Below, piece by piece: positions 15,789 to 21,238 of a stretch of 21,238 nucleotides of DNA. Below the pieces are notes generated by a model. That model was not told where the DNA came from, made no database searches, and saw nothing but the letters and a program-made list of their open reading frames with translations. Source of the stretch: Bacteroidales bacterium (lineage in GTDB: Bacteria > Bacteroidota > Bacteroidia > Bacteroidales > VadinHA17). The stretch is taken from positions 1-21,238 of the forward strand of contig JAUYBT010000206.1 in the NCBI GenBank assembly GCA_030692905.1, written 5' to 3'. A program made the translations under genes and the position numbers. Positions within the stretch are counted from its first letter, which is position 1, and each line of letters starts with the position of its first letter.

Positions 15789-15824
15789 AATTATCTCAGT
15801 TTATTGTTTAAACTAGAGATAATT
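15789..15824 (+). promoter_or_regulatory. Strong stem-loop / dyad in the accD leader
   Basis: AATTATCTC (15789-15797) is the exact reverse complement of GAGATAATT (15816-15824). AGTTTA (15798-15803) pairs with TAAACT (15809-15814), leaving a five-base loop TTGTT and one bulged A. This gives 15 paired bases in 36, followed by TTAT. It ends 43 bases before the accD ATG. A near-consensus -7 box TATTTTG (15775-15781, one base short of TAnnTTTG, no -33 seen) would place the transcript start at the left foot of the stem. It may be an operator or an mRNA-stabilising or attenuating hairpin. Confidence 0.45.
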
Positions 15825-15856
15825 TTATGTATTATTAATGTAAAATTAAATACAGC

Positions 15857-15861
15857 GGAGG
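15857..15861 (+). promoter_or_regulatory. Shine-Dalgarno sequence of accD
   Basis: GGAGG six bases before the ATG at 15868 is a textbook site. Bacteroidota genes rarely carry one, and most other genes in this window do not, which sets this operon apart. Confidence 0.7.
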
Positions 15862-15867
15862 AACGAG

Positions 15868-16695
15868 ATGGCTTGGTACAGTGAACCAACAGCGGTAAAA
15901 AAGAAATCAATCGAGGATTTATGGATAAAATGTAAAAAATGCCAATCGCATATTTACAAAAGTGAATGGGAAGAAAACCTGAATGTTTGCCCGAGTTGCA
16001 ACTATCACGGAAGTATTACTTCGTATGAACGTATAAATCTTCTGTTTGACAAAAATACTTTCAAAGAGTTATTCAATAATATTAGTCCAATTGACTCACT
16101 AAAATTTATCGATCTAAAAGGTAGTTACAAAGACAAGTATGAAACTGCAATTAAAAAAACAGGAATCTCAGAATCGGTAGTTACCGGTCATGGTAAAATT
16201 AATGGTATTGAAGCTGTTGTAGCTGTAATGGATTTCCGATTTTTAGGGGGTAGCCTTGGAAGTGCCACAGGCGAAAAAATCCTGCAAGCTGCAAATTATG
16301 CTTACGATAACAATCTTCCATATATTGTTTTTTCTGCATCAGGAGGTGCAAGAATGCAAGAAGGAGTACTTTCGCTAATGCAAATGGCAAAAACTTGTGC
16401 TGGTATTGCTCGTCTAAACAAAAAAAATATTCCTTATATATCAGTTCTTACTAATCCTACAACAGGTGGTGTTTCTGCAAGTTACGCCATGATGGGAGAT
16501 TTAAATATTTCTGAGCCTGGTGCATTAATTGCATTTGCTGGTCGGAGAGTAATAGAACAAACCATTGGAGAAAAACTTCCAGACGATTTCCAGACTTCAG
16601 AATATCTTCTCAAACACGGATTTATGGATTCGATTGTAGACAGGAAGAATATGAAAAATTATTTAAGTAATGTCCTCAGTTTTTATAATCGATAA
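15868..16695 (+). CDS. accD: Acetyl-CoA carboxylase carboxyltransferase subunit beta
   Basis: This is a 275-aa protein. It has an N-terminal four-Cys zinc ribbon (C22, C25, C41, C44: CKKC and CPSC), then the crotonase-fold carboxyltransferase domain with SASGGARMQEG (156-166), PTTGGVSAS (197-205), EPGALIAFAGRRVIEQTI (216-233) and the usual ending KHGFMDSIV. With AccA it moves a carboxyl group from carboxybiotin to acetyl-CoA to form malonyl-CoA for fatty acid synthesis; AccD supplies the CoA-side fold and the zinc ribbon. The start is fixed by the GGAGG site. It is followed 91 bases later by accA and then by a carboxyltransferase-biotin carrier fusion. No accC is nearby. It is about 30 residues shorter than the E. 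coli protein, mostly at the C-terminus, as in clostridial forms. Confidence 0.95.
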   Translation: MAWYSEPTAVKKKSIEDLWIKCKKCQSHIYKSEWEENLNVCPSCNYHGSITSYERINLLFDKNTFKELFNNISPIDSLKFIDLKGSYKDKYETAIKKTGISESVVTGHGKINGIEAVVAVMDFRFLGGSLGSATGEKILQAANYAYDNNLPYIVFSASGGARMQEGVLSLMQMAKTCAGIARLNKKNIPYISVLTNPTTGGVSASYAMMGDLNISEPGALIAFAGRRVIEQTIGEKLPDDFQTSEYLLKHGFMDSIVDRKNMKNYLSNVLSFYNR

Positions 16696-16739
16696 TCAAA
16701 TTAAAAAATTTCTTCAACTAATTTAAAAACTACGGAGGT

Positions 16740-16790
16740 ATGGTATCAGAAGTTGAAAATACAATAGTTTTAACAGAAGAGAAAAAATGA
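16740..16790 (+). CDS. Possible 16-codon leader/coupling ORF between accD and accA
   Basis: ATG at 16740 opens MVSEVENTIVLTEEKK and stops with TGA at 16788-16790, so its stop overlaps the accA start as ATGA. This is the standard arrangement for translational coupling, and accA itself has no good Shine-Dalgarno sequence. A GGAGG (16734-16738) precedes it but only one base before its ATG, which is too close for normal use. Either this is a real coupling peptide, or the GGAGG is left over from a lost start. It is too short to judge by composition. Confidence 0.3.
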   Translation: MVSEVENTIVLTEEKK

Positions 16791-17611
16791 CTAAGAATAA
16801 AAAATCAATATCATCGGCATGGGATGTAGTTAACATAAGTCGGCATCCTAACAGGCCTATATTACAAGATTATCTCTCATTAATTTTTACAAACTTTGTT
16901 GAACTACATGGCGACAGATATTATTCTGATGATTTAGCTATGATAGGAGGTTTTGCCGAAATCGGAGATCAAAAAGTAATGCTTATTGGTCATAATAAAG
17001 GTAAAAATGTTAACGAAAATATTGAACGAAATTTCGGTATGGCAAATCCTGATGGTTACAGAAAAGCCTTACGCTTAATGAAATTAGCCGAAAGATTTAA
17101 TATTCCAATTGTTACTATAATTGATACTCCCGGTGCTTTCCCAGGTCTTGAAGCCGAAGAAAGAGGACAAGCTGAAGCAATTGCAAAAAATCTAACTGAA
17201 ATGGCTTCTCTTGAAGTTCCCGTTATTTGCGTTGTTATTGGCGAAGGAGGAAGCGGAGGAGCTTTAGGCATTGGTGTTGGCGACAAAATATTAATGTTAT
17301 CTAACTCTATATATTCGGTAATATCACCTGAAGGTTGCGCATCAATATTATGGAGAGATGCTAAATTTGCTCCTGATGCTGCCGAAGCACTAAATCTTAC
17401 AGCAAGTGCACTTCATAAGCATGGAGTTATTGATGAAATAATTGAAGAGCCCGGAGAAGGTGCTCATACCAATTATGAAAAAATTGCAGAATCAGTAAAA
17501 TCATCTATATTAAGAAATCTTGAAAAATATATAAATGTAAGCATTGAAGAATTAATTCAAAGAAGATTTGAAAAATATTCAGGAATGGGAAAATTCTCAG
17601 TTAATAATTAA
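16787..17611 (+). CDS. accA: Acetyl-CoA carboxylase carboxyltransferase subunit alpha (short form)
   Basis: This is a 274-aa protein with the alpha carboxyltransferase domain intact: NISRHPNRPILQDY (16-29), ELHGDR (39-44), GHNKGK (68-73), IERNFGMANPDGYRKALR (79-96), DTPGAFPGLEAEERGQ (113-128), GEGGSGGALGIGVGD (152-166), ISPEGCASILWRDA (179-192). It lacks the long N-terminal helical segment of E. coli-type and most Bacteroidota AccA (about 317 aa). Both the size and motifs such as SRHPNRP and IYSVISPEGCASILW resemble clostridial AccA, so it may be a second or transferred copy. AccA provides the carboxybiotin side of the active site. The start is coupled to the small upstream ORF by ATGA; the next gene starts 14 bases after its stop. 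Confidence 0.94.
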   Translation: MTKNKKSISSAWDVVNISRHPNRPILQDYLSLIFTNFVELHGDRYYSDDLAMIGGFAEIGDQKVMLIGHNKGKNVNENIERNFGMANPDGYRKALRLMKLAERFNIPIVTIIDTPGAFPGLEAEERGQAEAIAKNLTEMASLEVPVICVVIGEGGSGGALGIGVGDKILMLSNSIYSVISPEGCASILWRDAKFAPDAAEALNLTASALHKHGVIDEIIEEPGEGAHTNYEKIAESVKSSILRNLEKYINVSIEELIQRRFEKYSGMGKFSVNN

Positions 17612-17625
17612 TCGGAGACAAAATA

Positions 17626-19560
17626 ATGAAACAGAACAAATTAAGGATTACAGATACAACATTAAGAGATGCACATCAATCACTTTGGGCTACCCGAATG
17701 CGCACCAAAGATATAATTGATATTATTGAAACCATTGACTCCGTAGGTTATTATTCGTTAGAAGTATGGGGTGGAGCAACCTTTGATGTTTGTTTAAGAT
17801 TTTTACGTGAGAATCCCTGGGAGAGATTACGATTAATGAAATCAAAAGCCAAAAACACGCCTTTGCAAATGTTGTTAAGAGGACAGAATATTGTTGGATA
17901 CAAAAATTATCCGGATGATGTTGTTGATCGTTTTGTAGAAACAGCGCACCAGAATGGTATAGACATATTCAGAATATTTGATGCACTGAACGATTCTCGA
18001 AATCTTGAAGTTGCTATTAAATCAGTTAAGAAACATGGTGCACATGCACAAGGAACACTTTCATATACTACAAGTCCAGTACATACTATTGAGAAATTTG
18101 TAAGTGATGCAAAAGATCAAGTTGCAATTGGTATCGACTCTTTATGTATTAAGGATATGGCTGGATTATTATCGCCAACCATGTCTAAAAACTTAGTAAC
18201 TGCACTAAAAAATGAGATAGATATTCCAATCCAGATTCATTGTCATGCTACTAGTGGAATGGCCGATTCTGCTTATCTTGATGGTGTCAGAGCTGGTGCA
18301 GGGGCTGTAGATTGTGCTATTTCAACAATGGCAGGATTTTCATCTCAACCGCCAGTAGAAACTATTTATGCTATTTTCAAGGAAACTGAATTTGATGTTG
18401 ATTTAGATCTTGAAGCTTTACGAAAAGTAAATAAATACTTTGCAGCTCTAGCTCCGCAAAGAGTTAAAGGAAGAGGCTTTGAACCAATTATTGATTCTGA
18501 AATTCTTGTTCATCAAATTCCCGGCGGAATGATCTCAAATTTCCGCTCGCAACTTGAACAACAAGGAGCAATTGAGAAATTACCTGAGGTATTGGAAGAA
18601 GTAACAAGAGTTCGAAAAGATCTGGGATATCCTCCATTGGTTACTCCAACAAGTCAGATAGTTGGGACACAAGCAGTGATGAATGTTATTACAGGTGAAA
18701 GATATAAGGTTGTTCCTCAAGAAGTAAAGAATTATGTAAAAGGGATGTATGGTCGTTCACCAGCTCCTCTTGATCCTAAATTTATTAAACAAATCTTAGG
18801 TAATGAAAAACCAATTGATCACCGCCCTGCGGATGATCTAAAACCAATGTTGCCTACAGTTACGAAGAATGTAGCAAATCCTGAGTTAATCGAAAATGAA
18901 GAGGATATCTTATCTTATTGTTTATTCCCGGAAGTTTCGATGGAATACTTCAAATGGAGAGCGATTGCGGAAGATAAAAGACCAAAAACTCCTGCTGACA
19001 TTGAAATTGAAGAAATCGTTAAAATTCCTGAAGCAGAAAAAGGAGCAATAGTAAACTCAGCTATTTCTGAAGCTGCAAATCAGATGTTACATCAAGAAGA
19101 TTATGCAGGCATTAATGCTATATTAGACAGAGCATCAAGGATGCAACTTAATGAGCTGGTAATAAGGAAAGGCGATTTTAGCCTATCATTACATTCAGGA
19201 AATAGAAATACAAACGGACATGTTATTTCGGAACCATTTGTAGAGTCAGCTCCTGAAGAAGTAGAAGAAAACACTCAAAAAGTTGCAAAAAAACCTGAAG
19301 AGAAAAGCACTCAAGAATATAAGGAAACGATTAATGCTTTTATGGCAGGAAGATTATTTCGTTCTGCTGGTGCTGACCAACCTCCTTTCGTAGAAGAAGG
19401 AACAGAAGTAAAGAAAGGAGATCCTGTTTGTGTAATAGAAGCGATGAAGCTTTTCAATAAAATTGAAGCACCCTTCAATTGTAAAATAGTAAAGATACTT
19501 GTTGACGATGCTACTCTAATGGTAAAAGATCAGCCGATAATGGCTATCGAAAAATTGTAA
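17626..19560 (+). CDS. Oxaloacetate decarboxylase/pyruvate carboxylase-type carboxyltransferase fused to an AccB-type biotin carrier
   Basis: This is a 644-aa protein. Residues 1-300 are a DRE-TIM carboxyltransferase barrel: TDTTLRDAHQSLWATRMRT (9-27) with metal ligand Asp11, catalytic Lys176 in CIKDMAG, and His205/His207 in HCHATSG. Residues 300-460 are the PycB/OadA/transcarboxylase-5S C-terminal region (PTSQIVGTQAVMNV, GMYGRSPAPLDP). The remainder looks like a whole AccB: an AccB-like N-terminal helix and strand (INAILDRASRMQLNELVIRKGDFSLSLHSG, 496-525 read in two parts), a charged linker (about 526-566), and a biotinyl domain (567-644) with biotin Lys608 in EAMKLFNKIEA. Compared from memory with E. 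coli AccB, residues 577-593 align without gaps through the thumb, a feature of acetyl-CoA carboxylase carriers that is absent in OadA and PycB. A Shine-Dalgarno GGAG lies 8 bases before the start. It probably carries CO2 between oxaloacetate/pyruvate and the AccAD site. Confidence 0.9.
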   Translation: MKQNKLRITDTTLRDAHQSLWATRMRTKDIIDIIETIDSVGYYSLEVWGGATFDVCLRFLRENPWERLRLMKSKAKNTPLQMLLRGQNIVGYKNYPDDVVDRFVETAHQNGIDIFRIFDALNDSRNLEVAIKSVKKHGAHAQGTLSYTTSPVHTIEKFVSDAKDQVAIGIDSLCIKDMAGLLSPTMSKNLVTALKNEIDIPIQIHCHATSGMADSAYLDGVRAGAGAVDCAISTMAGFSSQPPVETIYAIFKETEFDVDLDLEALRKVNKYFAALAPQRVKGRGFEPIIDSEILVHQIPGGMISNFRSQLEQQGAIEKLPEVLEEVTRVRKDLGYPPLVTPTSQIVGTQAVMNVITGERYKVVPQEVKNYVKGMYGRSPAPLDPKFIKQILGNEKPIDHRPADDLKPMLPTVTKNVANPELIENEEDILSYCLFPEVSMEYFKWRAIAEDKRPKTPADIEIEEIVKIPEAEKGAIVNSAISEAANQMLHQEDYAGINAILDRASRMQLNELVIRKGDFSLSLHSGNRNTNGHVISEPFVESAPEEVEENTQKVAKKPEEKSTQEYKETINAFMAGRLFRSAGADQPPFVEEGTEVKKGDPVCVIEAMKLFNKIEAPFNCKIVKILVDDATLMVKDQPIMAIEKL

Positions 19561-19585
19561 AAAGAAATTCATGAAATATAAAAAA

Positions 19586-19639
19586 CCATCACCAAATCCG
19601 TCAACAGAAAATTTAAAGGTTGTGGTGCCACCAGCACCC
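19586..19639 (+). repeat. Modular intergenic repeat, copy 3 (hairpin module missing)
   Basis: CCATCACCAAATCCGTCAAC, AATTTAAAGG and TTGTGGTGCCACCAGCACCC are the left and right modules of copies 1 and 2 joined directly, without the terminator hairpin. It is in the same orientation, 26 bases after the stop of the fusion gene, so the acc operon is bracketed by copies 2 and 3. Confidence 0.65.
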
Positions 19640-19789
19640 AAAGAGTCTTTATGCAGTCTTCTGATTGCCCGATAAGATGGGCGTTTGCACACCTATTTGA
19701 TGTATTGGAAAAACCAGTGGCCTTGACCACATTTGTTCGGAGTTAAATTGTTTGTTGTAAACTTATGTATGTAAGAATAACATCGCGCA

Positions 19790-19807
19790 ATAGCCCAAAA
19801 GGGCTAT
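19790..19807 (+). repeat. Perfect short hairpin, possible terminator
   Basis: ATAGCCC (19790-19796), loop AAAA, GGGCTAT (19801-19807). No T-run follows. It is 230 bases after the acc operon stop, in a gap without genes. Confidence 0.4.
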
Positions 19808-19934
19808 AAAACTATCCAATTTTGATGTTTTTAGTTTATAACGAACTTTCAGAAACGTACCAGATAAACTCCAAAGACCTCAAGACAGTGCGCAGGCAAC
19901 CCGGAAATGGAGTGAACTACCCCTCAACCACGCT

Positions 19935-20040
19935 AATGGAAGGTCATTGTTTCTTCTTTGTTCATTTTTTGTTTGCCCAAAATCAATATTGCTTTCTTTG
20001 TCTTGAAACAAAGAAAGTAACCAAAGAAAATTCAAGGCTG
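19935..20040 (+). repeat. Bacteroidota-type extragenic repeat with CTTTCTTTGT hairpin
   Basis: CTTTCTTTGT (19992-20001) and ACAAAGAAAG (20008-20017) form a perfect 10-bp stem with a six-base loop, followed by TAACCAAAGAAAA; upstream is TTCTTCTTTGTTCATTTTTTG and TTTGCCCAAAA. From memory this combination recurs between genes in many Bacteroidota genomes; I cannot check copy number here. Apart from this, copy 3 and the 19790 hairpin, the 19561-20129 gap holds no convincing gene. Confidence 0.5.
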
Positions 20041-20129
20041 CAGATAATTTTGGGGCCGTTTGAAATCCAAAAAGTTCTCATGATGTTATTGAAATTCATA
20101 GATGACGGCGCGAGGGCAAACCCCTTCTC

Positions 20130-21238
20130 CTATTCCAGTCCTATCCTGTACAAATACTTTTGTGTTCTCATTATCACTGAATTTCTTAAAATCGCAGGTG
20201 TTGCCCAAATCCCTGAATCCATTTGATTCTTAGCGACAACCTCATATTTCCGGCCTGCTTTTATTACCAGAACTTCACCTTTTACAGAGAAAAACCAGAT
20301 ATTATCATTTATATAAATCGGTGAGGCGTTATAATTTGACGTCACATGTGTTGACCAGATTTCTTCTCCTGTCGCTGCATCAATGCACATCAGGATGTTC
20401 CTGGTATTGACAGTATATATTAATCCGTCTTTTATGACAGGTGTCAGCATCTGGTTTTGCGACAGTTTATCCCGTTTTTTCCAAAGGACATTTGTACCTG
20501 TAATATCACCTTTGCCATCGGGGTTAACCGCCAGTAATTCGGTAAATCTGGTACCGTCATCTGCAACCATGAATCCGGAGTACCAGTAAACTAAACCATT
20601 TTCGGTAAATGGCATTGCAACAGTCGATTCTGCTCCATTTACTACTCTCCATATCTCTTTACCTGTATTGGGTTCGTAAGCGATGCAGACTGCTGAACCG
20701 TTGGAGATCAGTATATCGCGTCCTTTTACATTTATTATTATAGGTGTAATATATGCTTTTCTGCCGATCACCGTTATCGGCTCATAGGGTTCTGCTGGTC
20801 TGTCACTTCTCCATATAAGCTTCCCGTTCGATTTATCGAGAGCAACGATATACCTGACATCAGTACCTTCAAAATGCAGGATGAGAAGATTTTTATAAAT
20901 TATTGGAGATGAAGCCGGACCCTGGGCATGCTTACATTCGAAATCGTTACGTTTCCACACGATTGAACCATTTGCAGTATTTATGCAGGCTGTTCCCATG
21001 CTCCCATAATGAACATATACAAAGCCCTTTTCAATACATGGTGTTGGAGAGGCATAAGTATTTAGAGAGTGCTTCCTTTGAACTTTATCAGGAGTAAAAA
21101 CCTTTATATCATAAATTATTTTCCCTGTTTTAAAATCGATACAAACAGCATAAAGCTCTTTTCCATCAGATTTTGCTGTAGTTACCCATATCTGATTATT
21201 ATAAACTACCGGTGAAGAATAACCGTTATCATGAATTT
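20130..21238 (-). CDS. PQQ-binding-like beta-propeller protein, 5'-truncated by window edge
   Basis: The frame is open from the right edge (21238) to the stop at 20130: 368 residues are visible and the N-terminus lies outside. Repeated blade motifs of the PQQ/YncE-like type are clear: SSPVVYNNQIWVTTAKSDGKELYAVCIDFKTGKII, YASPTPCIEKGFVYVHYG, INTANGSIVWKRNDF, SSPIIYKNLLILHFEG, ALDKSNGKLIWRS, YEPNTGKEIWRV, CIDAATGEEIWSTH, NASPIYINDNIWFFS. Each has the GK-x-IW or GxxIW strand end and the (A/S)SP-x-(I/V) start. These proteins are usually exported; many are outer-membrane scaffolds or outright PQQ dehydrogenases, but I see no catalytic residues that would make this one a dehydrogenase. The C-terminus YLYRIGLE is the natural end. 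An internal Met at 20999 is not the start, because the propeller continues upstream of it in frame. Confidence 0.88.
   Translation of the reverse strand, partial: IHDNGYSSPVVYNNQIWVTTAKSDGKELYAVCIDFKTGKIIYDIKVFTPDKVQRKHSLNTYASPTPCIEKGFVYVHYGSMGTACINTANGSIVWKRNDFECKHAQGPASSPIIYKNLLILHFEGTDVRYIVALDKSNGKLIWRSDRPAEPYEPITVIGRKAYITPIIINVKGRDILISNGSAVCIAYEPNTGKEIWRVVNGAESTVAMPFTENGLVYWYSGFMVADDGTRFTELLAVNPDGKGDITGTNVLWKKRDKLSQNQMLTPVIKDGLIYTVNTRNILMCIDAATGEEIWSTHVTSNYNASPIYINDNIWFFSVKGEVLVIKAGRKYEVVAKNQMDSGIWATPAILRNSVIMRTQKYLYRIGLE

Noticed and set aside
17626..19560. Sodium-pumping oxaloacetate decarboxylase alpha subunit (OadA) as the simple name for the fusion protein
   Set aside because: No oadB or oadG is near, the gene is in an accDA operon, and the biotinyl end looks like AccB and not OadA. 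The barrel itself is compatible with OadA.
19651..19746. A 31-residue plus-strand frame downstream of repeat copy 3
   Set aside because: No ribosome site, no recognisable motif, and of a length expected by chance.
19822..20226. A 134-codon plus-strand frame
   Set aside because: It crosses the extragenic repeat with the CTTTCTTTGT hairpin and then overlaps the C-terminal end of the propeller gene on the other strand; its protein resembles nothing I know.

Overview
The window looks like a chromosomal piece of a Bacteroidota genome, probably Bacteroidales or a close relative. The signs are signal peptides ending in Ser-Gln, Tat-like leaders of the RREFIKK/NRKSFLKK type, an exported prolyl oligopeptidase lipoprotein, a DUF2961/GH172 enzyme, a PQQ-type propeller, and two good matches to the Bacteroidota promoter (-7 box TAnnTTTG). 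No rRNA, tRNA, CRISPR array or intact insertion sequence was found. The taxonomic call is an inference from these traits.

Layout. (1) 1-5267, minus strand: a 3'-truncated GH172 gene, preceded by a compact six-gene envelope cluster read from 5267 to 1112. The cluster encodes a helical exported protein, a TM2-domain protein, a LolA-like protein, YidD with an added signal peptide, and two related helical-repeat proteins with a C-terminal PGSG(Q/K)xYxG membrane motif. Three adjacent junctions overlap. (2) 5537-7645, plus: prolyl oligopeptidase with its own promoter. (3) 7758-11703, minus: three exported proteins read in the order Gfo/Idh/MocA oxidoreductase, enolase-superfamily dehydratase, bicupin; probably a sugar or sugar-acid pathway. 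(4) 11704-12130: a repeat module and what looks like a decayed ORF6N-domain gene. (5) 12131-14392, minus: class A penicillin-binding protein. (6) 14393-15867: intergenic repeats flanking a Met-rich Spy/CpxP-like gene. (7) 15868-19560, plus: accD, accA and a 644-residue protein that joins an oxaloacetate decarboxylase/pyruvate carboxylase-type carboxyltransferase to an AccB-type biotin carrier. (8) 19561-20129: more repeats and hairpins. (9) 20130-21238, minus: the C-terminal part of a PQQ-type beta-propeller protein, 5'-truncated by the window edge.

The most interesting part is region 7. It holds two carboxyltransferase activities (acetyl-CoA type and pyruvate/oxaloacetate type) and a single biotin carrier fused to the second, with no biotin carboxylase gene in the window. 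One reading is an ATP-independent transcarboxylase that moves CO2 from oxaloacetate to acetyl-CoA to make malonyl-CoA, analogous in layout to the propionibacterial methylmalonyl-CoA:pyruvate transcarboxylase. The alternative is that a biotin carboxylase encoded elsewhere serves both. The operon has clear Shine-Dalgarno sequences, a short clostridial-style AccA, a strong stem-loop in front of accD, and same-orientation copies of one intergenic repeat on both sides.

Second in interest is the YidD/LolA-like/TM2/PGSG-motif cluster, which looks like a membrane-protein or lipoprotein biogenesis module without an assigned function.
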